The translations under genes were made by a program, and so were the position numbers. From Microbispora sp. NBC_01189 (GTDB lineage Bacteria > Actinomycetota > Actinomycetes > Streptosporangiales > Streptosporangiaceae), in the NCBI RefSeq assembly GCF_036010665.1, contig NZ_CP108581.1:2235501-2299500 (forward strand): a DNA stretch of 64,000 nt, read 5' to 3'. This document shows positions 1 to 8,111 of the stretch, piece after piece. Position 1 is the stretch's first letter. Each line of letters begins with the position of its first letter. The notes under the pieces were generated by a model. The model had not been told where the DNA came from, ran no database searches, and worked only from the letters and a program-made list of their open reading frames with translations.

Positions 1-154
1 TGGAGAGCTGCCGGGTGGTCTTGAAGCCGCCGAGCACGGCGTACACCAGGGGGACGGCGACGAACAACGCCGTGATCACGACGATCGTGTGCAGGGACAG
101 GCTGCGCAGGGGACCGCCCGACGTCGACGACTGCCTGTGACGGTTGGCGCTCAT
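1..154 (-). CDS. Carbohydrate ABC transporter permease, MalG-like (partial, N-terminus only)
   Basis: Only the first 51 codons lie in the window; the gene runs off the left edge. The ATG at 154 overlaps the TGA of the upstream permease (ATGA), so the two are translationally coupled. The visible protein has a polar N-terminus followed by one strongly hydrophobic segment (about residues 22-43) and then GGFKTT, typical of the first transmembrane helix of MalG-type inner-membrane permeases. It should pair with the preceding MalF-type subunit to form the import channel. The EAA loop is outside the window, so the family call rests on gene order and the first helix. Confidence 0.8.
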   Translation of the reverse strand, partial: MSANRHRQSSTSGGPLRSLSLHTIVVITALFVAVPLVYAVLGGFKTTRQLS

Positions 155-1077
155 CGCTGTTCTCGCAGCACGGTGGAGGCTCCTTGGAGGTCACGCCGCA
201 TGACGTATCTCTGGTAGAAGAGCGCGAACACGAGGCTGATGAAGAACATCACCACGCTGATCGCACTCGCGTAGCCGACCTGGAAGCGCTTGAAACCGAA
301 CTGGAACATCGTCACGGCCATGGTCTCGGAGGAGTGCGACGGGCCTCCGCCGGTGATGATCCAGACCAGGTCGAACAGCTGGATCGCACCGATGACCGAC
401 AGGAACACGCTGATGCGGATGGTGGGGCCGAGCAGCGGCAGCGTGACGTAGCGGAAGACCTTCCAGCCGGTCGCGCCGTCGATCTGGGCGGCCTCGGTGA
501 GCTCCCGCGGGATGCCCTGGCGCCCGGCGATGTACAAGATCATGTGGAAGCCGAAGTACTTCCAGGTCATGACGATGAACACCGACATCATCACCGACGA
601 CGGGTCGGCGAACCAGTCGAGGGGGTCGACCCCGAACCAGCCCAGGACGACGTTGGCCAGGCCGTCCGTCGGCGACAGGATCATCATGAACAGGACCGCG
701 GTGATCGCCTCGGACAGCATGTACGGGGCGAAGAACAGCAGGCGGAAGAAGGCCCGGCCGCGGATCTTCTGGTTGAGCAGCATAGCGATGCCCAGTGAGA
801 GGGGCAGCTGCACCACCAGCGACATGATGATCAGCAACAGGCCGCGCCAGAGGTCGCCTAGGAAAACCTCGTCCGCCAGCAGGCGGGTGAAGTTCGCCAG
901 GCCGACGAAGTCGGTGGGCAGTCCGCGCAGGCCGTTCCACTTGAAGACGCTCGCGTAGAAGGCGAGCAGGATCGGCGCCACCACCAGCCCGAAGAAGAGC
1001 ACGAGCGCGGGCAGCAGGAACAGGAGAATCGTGGTGAACCCCCGGAGCCGATGGCTCCGGGGTCTCGTCGTCTTCAC
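151..1077 (-). CDS. Carbohydrate ABC transporter permease, MalF-like
   Basis: A 308-residue integral membrane protein with about six hydrophobic segments. The cytoplasmic EAA loop (AAQIDGATGWKVFRYVTLPL, near residues 197-216) contacts the ATPase. It is the second gene of a sugar-importer operon: its GTG start lies 7 bp after the stop of the binding-protein gene, and its stop overlaps the start of the second permease. No ATPase gene is visible; actinomycete sugar importers often share a multitasking MsiK-type ATPase encoded elsewhere. The substrate cannot be read from this protein. Confidence 0.92.
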   Translation of the reverse strand: MKTTRPRSHRLRGFTTILLFLLPALVLFFGLVVAPILLAFYASVFKWNGLRGLPTDFVGLANFTRLLADEVFLGDLWRGLLLIIMSLVVQLPLSLGIAMLLNQKIRGRAFFRLLFFAPYMLSEAITAVLFMMILSPTDGLANVVLGWFGVDPLDWFADPSSVMMSVFIVMTWKYFGFHMILYIAGRQGIPRELTEAAQIDGATGWKVFRYVTLPLLGPTIRISVFLSVIGAIQLFDLVWIITGGGPSHSSETMAVTMFQFGFKRFQVGYASAISVVMFFISLVFALFYQRYVMRRDLQGASTVLREQR

Positions 1078-1084
1078 GCGGCAG

Positions 1085-2371
1085 TTACTCCGACTTCGCC
1101 GTTTCCGTGATGGCCTGCGCCACCTGCTCCGGCGTCTTGGTTCCGCCGATCAGCTGGGCCACACTGTCGTTGACCTCCTGGCCGACGGCCGGCGGATACG
1201 CCTGGTCGAGGTAGAGCTGGAACCCGGTGGCCCCGGCGAGGTTCTTGGCGACCACGCTCAGGTTCGGGTCGGTGACCGCGTCCTCCTCACCCTTCAGCAC
1301 CGGGAGCACACCGCCGGTCGCGACGGCCTTGCGGTGCTCGTTGCTCTCGGTGAGGAACTTCACGAACTCGATCGCCTCGGGCGGCGCCTCCGAACCGATC
1401 GCGAAGCCGCCACCGCCGCCGAAGGCGTCGGTGGCCGCACCGGCGCCGCCGTCGACGGCCGGGAAGGGGAAGAAGCCGAGGTCATCGCCGAGGCCCTTGC
1501 CGGCGTCCTTCTCGACCGCGGGCGCCCACTGGCCCATCAGCTCCATGGCGGCCTTGCCGTCGCCCATGGTCGCGGCCTGGCCGCCCGGGTCGCCGTACGT
1601 CGCGCCGAGGAAGCCCTTCTGGAACGGCTGGAGGTCCGCGAGCTCCTTGAGCTTCTGCCCCGCCTGCACGAAGGGCGCGCCCGTGAAGTCCTTGCTCTGA
1701 CCCGCCTGCTTCAGCGCGTCGAGGCCGCCGATCCGCATGGCGAGGTACGCCCAGTAGTAGTGACCCGGCCACTTGTCCTTGCCGCCGAGGGCCATCGGGG
1801 TGACACCGGCCGCCTTGAGCTTCTTGACGTCGTCGATGAGCTGCGACCAGGTGCCCGGAGGCTCGGCGATCCCGGCCTTCTTGAACAGGGCCTTGTTGTA
1901 CCAGAAGCCCACCATGCCGATGTCGTCCGGGATCGCGTACGTCTTGCCCTCGACCTGGTACGCGGACAGCGCCGCGTCGGTGAACGTGCCGAGCCAGGAA
2001 CCGGCGTCGCCGGAGAGGTCCTTGACCAGGCCCGCGTCGACCTGCTGGCCGAGCACGCCGCCGCCCCAGGTCTGGAAGATGTCCGGCGCCTTGCCGGACT
2101 GTGTGAGCGTCGTCAGCTTCGCCTTGAACGCCTCGTTCTCATAGGGAACGCTCTTGATGGTGATGTTCGGGTGCTTGGCCTGGAAATCCTTGATCGCCTG
2201 AACGCCGTAGCTCTTCAATGGCTCGGTGGTCCAGATGTTCCACCACTCGACCGTCACCTTGCTGTCGGCTGAGCTCTTGCTCTCGCCGGCATCGTTCCCG
2301 GTACTACCACATCCCCCGAGGACAAGCGCGGACGCCGCCATCAGCGCCGCACTCCGACGACTTAAATTCAC
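1085..2371 (-). CDS. Extracellular sugar-binding lipoprotein of ABC importer
   Basis: A 428-residue family-1 solute-binding protein. The N-terminus has a signal peptide ending in a lipobox (LVLGGC), so it is predicted to be lipid-anchored outside the membrane. It then has the usual family pattern, with VEWWNIW opening the mature domain, and captures an oligosaccharide for the two permeases downstream. I chose the GTG at 2371 rather than the in-frame TTG at 2395 because AGAAGGGAA at 2378-2386 is a good ribosome-binding site placed only for the GTG. The operator-like palindromes just upstream suggest LacI-family control. The substrate is unproven; the operator type hints at plant-cell-wall oligosaccharides. 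Confidence 0.92.
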   Translation of the reverse strand: MNLSRRSAALMAASALVLGGCGSTGNDAGESKSSADSKVTVEWWNIWTTEPLKSYGVQAIKDFQAKHPNITIKSVPYENEAFKAKLTTLTQSGKAPDIFQTWGGGVLGQQVDAGLVKDLSGDAGSWLGTFTDAALSAYQVEGKTYAIPDDIGMVGFWYNKALFKKAGIAEPPGTWSQLIDDVKKLKAAGVTPMALGGKDKWPGHYYWAYLAMRIGGLDALKQAGQSKDFTGAPFVQAGQKLKELADLQPFQKGFLGATYGDPGGQAATMGDGKAAMELMGQWAPAVEKDAGKGLGDDLGFFPFPAVDGGAGAATDAFGGGGGFAIGSEAPPEAIEFVKFLTESNEHRKAVATGGVLPVLKGEEDAVTDPNLSVVAKNLAGATGFQLYLDQAYPPAVGQEVNDSVAQLIGGTKTPEQVAQAITETAKSE

Positions 2372-2395
2372 GGTGGTTTCCCTTCTGAATTCCAA

Positions 2396-2429
2396 CCGAA
2401 ACTTTCGGAATTCAGACCGATAGTTTCTG
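2396..2429. promoter_or_regulatory. Two LacI-type operator-like palindromes upstream of the sugar importer
   Basis: CCGAAACTTTCGG at 2396-2408 is a perfect 13-bp palindrome around a central C. A degenerate copy, CCGATAGTTTCTG (10 of 13 matching), sits at 2417-2429, exactly 21 bp away or two helical turns. Palindromes with the core GAAA-N-TTTC have been described upstream of xylanase and xylo-oligosaccharide transport genes in Streptomyces and relatives (BxlR/XlnR-type LacI regulators). No LacI gene is in the window, so the regulator would act in trans. Confidence 0.6.
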
Positions 2430-2600
2430 CGATGGGGCGAGGCTACAGCGGGCTCACGCTACATATCAACGGCTGTTGTGCAGCTGTTACGAGCCGCCGG
2501 CGGCGAAAGAAAGGCATGTCCGTCGCTCTAATCACAAAAGGGATGCAAACGAATAAAACAGACTTTGGTTAACGAACCTCGCAAGTCACTTGAAAACGGA

Positions 2601-2628
2601 AGGAGGCCGTGTGGTGACACGGCCTCCT
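2601..2628 (-). terminator. Hairpin terminator after the conservon operon
   Basis: GGAGGCCGTGT (2602-2612), a 4-base loop and ACACGGCCTCC (2617-2627) form a perfect 11-bp stem, extended by one A-T pair. It lies 17 bp downstream of the stop codon of the last conservon gene. There is no strong U tract, as is usual for actinomycete terminators. Beyond it, 2430-2600 holds only the AT-richer promoter side of the sugar importer and no gene I can support. Confidence 0.7.
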
Positions 2629-2644
2629 GAAGACGCGGGACGCG

Positions 2645-3232
2645 TCAGTGCGCGGCGGCGGTCGGCCGCCGGCCGTACGCGTGCTTGACGAGCGCGATCA
2701 GAACCTCCTTGCCCGACTCCCGCTTGCGCGCGTCGCACAGCAGGATCGGCACGTCCGGGCCGAGGTTGAGCGCGAGCTTGACCTCGTCCAGTTCGAACAC
2801 CGGTGCGCCCTCGAAGCAGTTCACCGCGACGACGAAGGGGGTGCCGCGCCGCTCGAAGTAGTCGACGGAGGGGAAGCAGTCGGCCAGCCTGCGGGTGTCG
2901 GCCAGCACCACCGCGCCGAGCGCTCCGCGGGCGAGCTCGTCCCACACGAACCAGAACCGCTCCTGGCCCGGGGTGCCGAAGAGATAGAGGACGAAGTCCT
3001 GCCCGATGCTGATGCGGCCGAAGTCCATGGCCACGGTGGTGGTCGCCTTCGCCTCGACCCCGGACAGGTCGTCGACGCCGACGCTGAGGTTCGTCAGCGT
3101 CTCCTCGGTGCGCAGGGGCCGGATCTCCGAGACCGCGCCGACCATCGTCGTCTTGCCGACTCCGAAGCCGCCGGCGATCAGCAGTTTGATCGCCTTGGGC
3201 ATCTTCAGGGTGTCAGAGCGCCCGGAGACCAT
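2645..3232 (-). CDS. Conservon small GTPase (CvnD-like ATP/GTP-binding protein)
   Basis: A 195-residue Ras-like P-loop protein. The Walker A motif GGFGVGKTT is near residue 18, and the switch region FGTPGQERFWF replaces the classical DTAGQE. Such proteins form membrane-associated complexes with the roadblock and DUF742 proteins in actinomycete conservons, which resemble eukaryotic G-protein modules. The start is uncertain. ATG 3232 overlaps the end of the DUF742 gene by 20 bp and gives a 10-residue leader like those of relatives; ATG 3202 is the alternative. It is the last gene of the four-gene operon, followed by a strong hairpin. Confidence 0.9.
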   Translation of the reverse strand: MVSGRSDTLKMPKAIKLLIAGGFGVGKTTMVGAVSEIRPLRTEETLTNLSVGVDDLSGVEAKATTTVAMDFGRISIGQDFVLYLFGTPGQERFWFVWDELARGALGAVVLADTRRLADCFPSVDYFERRGTPFVVAVNCFEGAPVFELDEVKLALNLGPDVPILLCDARKRESGKEVLIALVKHAYGRRPTAAAH

Positions 3233-3587
3233 CGAGCACCGCCTTGTACATCCGCTCGTCGAGCACGTCCATCTCCGGTTGGGGCTGCTGCACGGCCACG
3301 AATCCCCGGTCGAACAGGTCGCCAAGGAGGACCCGGACGATCCCCGCCGGCAGGTCCAGGTGGGCGGCGATCTCCGCCACCGACAGCGCCCTGCGGCACA
3401 GCCGCACGATCGCCTGATGCTCGGGGTCGAGCCCGATCTCCGCCCCGGTGGTGGGACGGATCGTCACCGCCAGCGAGATGAGGTCGAAGCGGTCCTGCGC
3501 CTCCGTGCGGCCGCGCGCGATGACGTACGGCCGGATGGTGGGCGCGTCGAGTAAGCGTTCCTCGTCCGGGCTCCACTCAAGGTTCAC
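3213..3587 (-). CDS. DUF742 family protein (CvnC-like)
   Basis: A 124-residue cytosolic protein. Its early motif SLAVTIRPTT leads into a winged-helix-like region (LSVAEIAAHLDLPAGIVRVLLGDLFDRG is split by short turns around residues 68-95), and it ends in LDGLRAL, as usual for the family. The GTG start overlaps the roadblock stop codon (GTGA) and has GGGAGG upstream. Its role in the conservon complex is thought to be a partner of the GTPase and kinase; the biochemical function is not established. Confidence 0.9.
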   Translation of the reverse strand: MNLEWSPDEERLLDAPTIRPYVIARGRTEAQDRFDLISLAVTIRPTTGAEIGLDPEHQAIVRLCRRALSVAEIAAHLDLPAGIVRVLLGDLFDRGFVAVQQPQPEMDVLDERMYKAVLDGLRAL

Positions 3588-4018
3588 AGGCGGACCTCCC
3601 TGCCCGTGGCCCGGTCGATCGTGGTCCGCGCGGGCGAGGTCAGGTACTGCCCGACCCGCGCGACGAGCATCGCCATCTCGTACGCCACCAGGCCCACGTC
3701 GGCGTCGCCCGTGCAGAGCACGGCCAGGCAGGCGCCCTGCCCCGCCACCGTCACCATCAGGAAGGCGGACTTCATCTCCACGATGGTCTGCCGTACGGGC
3801 CCGCCCTTGAAGCGCTCACCGACGCCGCGGGCGAGGCTCTGCAGCCCGGACGCGACGGCGGACAGATGTTCGGCGTCCTCCAGGCGCAGGCCCTGGGAGG
3901 TCGCCAGCAGCAGACCGTCCGTGGACAACACGATGCCGTGCTCGACCTCGCGGACCCGCACGACGAGGTCGTCGAGCAGCCACGCGAGGTCCGCGGACGC
4001 CCCGGTCTTCTGCGTCAC
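3584..4018 (-). CDS. Roadblock/LC7 domain protein (CvnB-like)
   Basis: A 144-residue protein consisting almost entirely of one roadblock/LC7 fold, the family that regulates small GTPases. Typical features are LDDLVVRVREVEHGIVLSTDG near the N-terminus (described here in parts: LDDLV, then VLSTDGLLLA) and the central YEMAMLV. It is coupled at both ends by 4-bp overlaps with the sensor kinase upstream and the DUF742 gene downstream, so the four proteins are probably made in fixed proportion. Confidence 0.92.
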   Translation of the reverse strand: MTQKTGASADLAWLLDDLVVRVREVEHGIVLSTDGLLLATSQGLRLEDAEHLSAVASGLQSLARGVGERFKGGPVRQTIVEMKSAFLMVTVAGQGACLAVLCTGDADVGLVAYEMAMLVARVGQYLTSPARTTIDRATGREVRL

Positions 4019-6291
4019 AGGTTGTCCTCCCCTTCACCTAGCAGCTTGGCGGCCTCGGATCTGCCGCGCCTGGTCCCCGACTGGAACGAGCCCATGATCT
4101 TGCGAATGTCCTCCGGCGAGCGGTCCTCCTCGTCCTCCGGCTCCGTGCCGCCCGTCGGCTCCTCGGCGAGCGCCGGAGCGAGGCTCGCCTGGGGCACCCG
4201 GAACGGCAGCCCGGACGGGGTGAACGACGCGGCCGGGGGCTCCGGCCCGGCGGCCGGCTCGGGCCTGGGCGTCTCTGCTGCCCTCGGCACGGGAACCACC
4301 TCCTGGACTGGTAGCGGGTCCGCGTCGGGCGCGCCCACCAGCGCGATCTCGCGCGCCCCGCGTTCCCGTCGGTCGAGACGGGGACGGGTCTCCTGCTCGG
4401 GCTGTTCGTCGCCGTTCTCCATGACGAGTTCGCGCGGCAGCAGGACGACCGCGGTCGTGCCGCCGTACGGCGACGCCTTGAGCGACACCCTGATGCCGTG
4501 CCGCTCGGCGAGACGGCTGACCACGTAGAGGCCGAGCCGAGCGGTGCTCGACAGGTTGAACTCGGGCGGATCGGCGATCCGCTGGTTGGCCGACTCCAGG
4601 TCGTCGGGGCTCATCCCGAGACCCCGGTCCTCGATCTCGAGGGCGTACCCGCTGGCCACCACCTGACCGCCCACCTGCACCATCGTGTACGGCGGGGAGA
4701 ACGACACCGCGTTCTCGATCAGCTCCGCGAGCAGGTGGATGACGTCGCCGACCGCGCGCCCGTTGAGCGCGGTCTGCCCCATCGGCAGCACGGTGACCCG
4801 GGTGTAGTCCTCGACCTCGGCCAGCGCGCCGCGTACGACGTCGACCATGGGCACCGAGCGCCGCCAGGCGCGGGCGGGGGACGCCCCGGACAGGACGATG
4901 AGGTTCTCGGCGTTGCGCCGCATGCGGGTGGCGAGGTGGTCGATGCGGAACAGGTCCTTCAGCTCCGCCGGGTCCGATTCGCGCCGCTCCATGACGTCGA
5001 GCAGGGTCAGCTGGCGGTGGACCAGCGACTGCGTGCGCCGGGCGAGGCTCAGCAGGATGTCGCGGATGCTCTGCCGGAGCTGCGCCTCCTCGACCGCGGT
5101 GCGGATCGCGGTCTCCTGCACCGTGTTGAACGCCGCGCCCACCTGGCCGATGACGTCCGGGCCGAAGTTCAGCGGCGGCACCTCCGCGTGGACGTCGACC
5201 TTCTCACCCTGCGCGAGGCGGGCGACCACTCCGGGCAGCCGTTCGTTGGCCAGTTCGAGCGCGGCCTCCCGCAGCTTCTCCAGCTGGCGGACCAGTGCCC
5301 TGGCCGTCGTGATCGACAGGATGACCGACGCGATGACCGCCACCAGGCCGAGCACGCCGGCCAGCACCAGCCGGATAATGACGCCGGCGGCGACGGGGGC
5401 CGCCCGGTCGATCATCGTCGTGCCCGCGCCGCTGACCACGTCGTGCAGCTGGGCCAGGGCGGCCGACGTCGTGGACTGCCACTGCTCCCCGCTGACGGGC
5501 ACGCGCAGGCCGGGCCTGCCCTGCTCCGCGACCATGTCCTCGAGGTCGTGGAGCCGGACGAGTGCGGCGCTGTTCTTCAGCCGCCGGCGGACGTCGGGAA
5601 GCGGCTCCTCCAGGTCGGCCTGCGCCAGGTCCATCACGTTGCGTTCGGCGCCGACGAGCTGGATGAACTGGGCGACCTCCGCCTGGCCGAACCTGCCCGC
5701 CCCGATGATGCCCGTCAGTAGCGCGTCTTCCCGCGATATAAGCTCTCGTGCCCAGTTCAGGCTGATAAGTGTCCGCGTGTCTTTCGCGATTTCGTCATCG
5801 TCGAGAGTGGCGAGCGCGTAGTAGGTCTGAAAGAGGGCGTCGATGGAGTCGTTGTAGGCGCCGGCGACCCTGTTCCGGTCCACCTGACGCGCGTCCACGA
5901 CGTTCCGCGCCGAATTGAGCTGGTCGAGCTGCCGGGACGTGCGGTCGATCCGTCTCTGGAGCCCGTCGGTCGCCGCGAACCGCATGACGTCGGTGCGCGT
6001 GAGCCTGCGGAACTCGGCGGCGGCGGCGTCCGTACGGCTGCGCTGGGCGGCGAGTTCGGCGGACGGGACCAGCGCCGGGTTCACCACGCGGGAGACCGAC
6101 AGGCGCCGCTCCTTCTGCAACTCCAGCAGCAGGGTCTCGCTCGGCTGGGCGACGTTGCTGTTGTAGACCGTCACCCACGCGAGGTTGAGACCGTCCCGCA
6201 CGGTCACCCACGCGGCGAAGATCCACAGGGCCGCGAGCGACACGAGCAAGGCCGTGACTTTGGTCCGCACGCGGGAGTTGCGGAAGCGCAT
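4015..6291 (-). CDS. Nitrate/nitrite-sensing-domain histidine kinase of the conservon (CvnA-like)
   Basis: A 758-residue membrane kinase. One transmembrane helix (about 8-28) is followed by an extracellular NIT-type helical sensor domain and a second helix near 290-320. Then come a HAMP-like linker, an atypical histidine region (RIDHLATRMRRNAENL) and a GHKL ATPase domain with N box ELIENAVSFSP, G1 DRGLGM and a C-terminal GGT block. About 130 residues of acidic, proline-rich tail follow. I start at ATG 6291 because GGTGGG precedes it by 4 bases; upstream TTG/GTG codons lack a site. In characterised conservons this kinase acts with the three downstream proteins in developmental or metabolic signalling. 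The signal here is unknown. Confidence 0.92.
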   Translation of the reverse strand: MRFRNSRVRTKVTALLVSLAALWIFAAWVTVRDGLNLAWVTVYNSNVAQPSETLLLELQKERRLSVSRVVNPALVPSAELAAQRSRTDAAAAEFRRLTRTDVMRFAATDGLQRRIDRTSRQLDQLNSARNVVDARQVDRNRVAGAYNDSIDALFQTYYALATLDDDEIAKDTRTLISLNWARELISREDALLTGIIGAGRFGQAEVAQFIQLVGAERNVMDLAQADLEEPLPDVRRRLKNSAALVRLHDLEDMVAEQGRPGLRVPVSGEQWQSTTSAALAQLHDVVSGAGTTMIDRAAPVAAGVIIRLVLAGVLGLVAVIASVILSITTARALVRQLEKLREAALELANERLPGVVARLAQGEKVDVHAEVPPLNFGPDVIGQVGAAFNTVQETAIRTAVEEAQLRQSIRDILLSLARRTQSLVHRQLTLLDVMERRESDPAELKDLFRIDHLATRMRRNAENLIVLSGASPARAWRRSVPMVDVVRGALAEVEDYTRVTVLPMGQTALNGRAVGDVIHLLAELIENAVSFSPPYTMVQVGGQVVASGYALEIEDRGLGMSPDDLESANQRIADPPEFNLSSTARLGLYVVSRLAERHGIRVSLKASPYGGTTAVVLLPRELVMENGDEQPEQETRPRLDRRERGAREIALVGAPDADPLPVQEVVPVPRAAETPRPEPAAGPEPPAASFTPSGLPFRVPQASLAPALAEEPTGGTEPEDEEDRSPEDIRKIMGSFQSGTRRGRSEAAKLLGEGEDNL

Positions 6292-6512
6292 AATACCCAC
6301 CAAGCGACATATGAAGAGCCGTCATAGCGCGTTTCCCGGCGATTAACCAGAAGCTCATCGCTAGGGCGGCGGACATCGCCCAAACTTTATAGCCGCGCCA
6401 CGCCCCGCTACCTTAGCAATGGAAGGAAAATCGCTCAAGGCCGCATTATGTACGCTATTCGGGCCAAATGTACGAATGTATGCCTATATACCGTGATCAA
6501 GCGACCTGGGGA
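6292..6512 (-). promoter_or_regulatory. Conservon upstream region with ATGTACG direct repeats
   Basis: No gene is visible in these 221 bp. They separate the conservon from the terpene operon on the same strand and are clearly more AT-rich than the flanks, so they probably hold the conservon promoter. ATGTACG occurs at 6448-6454 and again at 6468-6474, exactly 20 bp apart, and a third partial ATGTA follows at 6476. Two-turn spacing suggests a protein-binding site, but no regulator can be named. Confidence 0.4.
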
Positions 6513-8111
6513 TCATAGTTGACGATGCGCATCGACAACAAGTCGGCTGGACTGTGCGAGGTGCAGGGCGGCGAGGATCGCCGCTTCGACGACCGCCACC
6601 GGCAGGTAGAGGTCCTTGTCGTGCCACAGGGGCGGGTCGTCGGCCTCGTCCGACCGGAGCAGGTAGTCATACCCTCTGGCGGCCACCTCCGCGACGAGCC
6701 CGTCCTCACGGTGGTTGTCGCGGCTCAGCAGGAGCAGTTGCATCGCGTAGGCCGTCTCCTCCCGGGTGCCGCACCAGCGGCCCCAGGAGCCGTCCGGCCG
6801 CTGGGTTCGCAGCACCCAGTGCACTGCGCGCCGCACGGAGGAGGCGCAGCCGGCGCCCCCGAAGGAGTCCAGCGCCAGTGCGCAGGAGACAGTCGCGTAG
6901 TAGGGCGAGGCGTGCCAGCGGTCGTCCCACCACCCCTCCGGCCGCTGGCGTTCACAGAGCCAGACCCCGATCGCGTCCATGTCCGGCCGATAGCGCTCGG
7001 CGGCCTCCGGCCGCACCGCCGCGTACTGCCCGAAAGCGTCGAGGACGTGGGCGTTCACGCTGACCGACGCACCCTCCTCCCCCTGCCAGGTGCAGAAGTG
7101 GGTGTCCGTACGGAAGGCGCACAGGCTGTCCGGCTCGTACGGCATGCCGAGGAGCGCGAGGGCGTACAGGGCGACCGACGTGGTGTCGGCGTCCGGAGGC
7201 AGCCCGGCGCCGGCGGGCGTGCCGACCGGCTGGATGGCGGCCCGCAGATCCGCCAGCATCTCCGGCGGCACCTCGAAGAGGATCCCCGCACGAGCGAGCC
7301 AGCTCAGCACCCACCCGCGCTCGAAAACCGTGATCGGGAGGCCCACCGGAACCGGCCCTCCGTACCGTCGCGCGACCGCCTCCAGGTGCCGCCTGGCCGC
7401 GGTGCCCGAGTCCGGCAGGGCACGGCCGTTGAGCCAGGCCGCGGTGGCGGCCGGGGAGGCGCCGACGGTGCCGATCGACGTGGGCTGGACACCCGGGATC
7501 CCGTGGGCGGCAGGGCCGACCACCTCCAGCGCGTGCATGAGTTTCTGCGGCAGTTCCGCGCCGGAACCGGCCCTCGACCTGACATAGGCGAGCGTGCGGT
7601 CGTTCATGCCCGCGGGCAGCCGCAGCCTCGGCCGCCCGCCGAGGTGCGGCACACCTTCGCCGCCCAGCGTGTCCAGATGCGCGTTGACCAGACCCACCAG
7701 CGCGGGCACGATCAGTTCGATCGCCGGCATGTCGGGAAAAAGCGGCGCACTGCCCTGCGGCGGCCAGCCGAGCAGCCAGTCCAGCCCTCGGCCGGCCGCC
7801 CGCGAGAGTGACTCCCCGTCGGGCTCCCCCCGCGACACCGCGCACAGAAGCGCCTCGGTCGCGCTCAACGTGGGGACGAGGGCGTATCCCTCCGGCCCGC
7901 CCCAGCGGCCGTCGGACTGCTGCCCGTTCAGCAGGAACCGCACCCGCTCCGGGTGGCCCACCAGCCACGGCGCCAGGCTCACCAGCCGCCCGGTCTCGTA
8001 CACCGAGGGGGAGACCGTGCCCCACGGCCGGACCATGAGATCGGTGACCAGTTCGGCGGCGGCGGCCGGGACGTCGACCGCCTTGGGGAAGGTCAGGCCG
8101 CCGACGTTCAC
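6513..8111 (-). CDS. Class II diterpene cyclase (copalyl diphosphate synthase-like)
   Basis: A 532-residue protein with the two alpha-barrel domains of bacterial class II cyclases, which protonate geranylgeranyl diphosphate to make a bicyclic diphosphate. Visible marks are the QW-like repeat QSDGRWGG near residue 65, GASPAATAAWL near 218, the catalytic acid motif DADTT at 307-311 (a D-x-D-T-T variant of DxDD with the central Asp kept), and RPDGSWG followed by GTREETAYA near the C-terminus. I use GTG 8111 because it overlaps the upstream stop (GTGA); the longer frame would only re-read the previous gene. It is the last gene of the P450-class I-class II operon. The product skeleton cannot be predicted. 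Confidence 0.88.
   Translation of the reverse strand: MNVGGLTFPKAVDVPAAAAELVTDLMVRPWGTVSPSVYETGRLVSLAPWLVGHPERVRFLLNGQQSDGRWGGPEGYALVPTLSATEALLCAVSRGEPDGESLSRAAGRGLDWLLGWPPQGSAPLFPDMPAIELIVPALVGLVNAHLDTLGGEGVPHLGGRPRLRLPAGMNDRTLAYVRSRAGSGAELPQKLMHALEVVGPAAHGIPGVQPTSIGTVGASPAATAAWLNGRALPDSGTAARRHLEAVARRYGGPVPVGLPITVFERGWVLSWLARAGILFEVPPEMLADLRAAIQPVGTPAGAGLPPDADTTSVALYALALLGMPYEPDSLCAFRTDTHFCTWQGEEGASVSVNAHVLDAFGQYAAVRPEAAERYRPDMDAIGVWLCERQRPEGWWDDRWHASPYYATVSCALALDSFGGAGCASSVRRAVHWVLRTQRPDGSWGRWCGTREETAYAMQLLLLSRDNHREDGLVAEVAARGYDYLLRSDEADDPPLWHDKDLYLPVAVVEAAILAALHLAQSSRLVVDAHRQL

Noticed and set aside
184-1000. Long open frames on the plus strand opposite the MalF-type permease
   Set aside because: They mirror the G/C-rich codons of the minus-strand permease, have no domain and no ribosome-binding site; the permease has helices and an EAA loop.
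2586-2945. Minus-strand frame overlapping the end of the conservon GTPase
   Set aside because: Arg/Gly/Ala-rich shadow of the GTPase in another frame, and it would read through the terminator hairpin.
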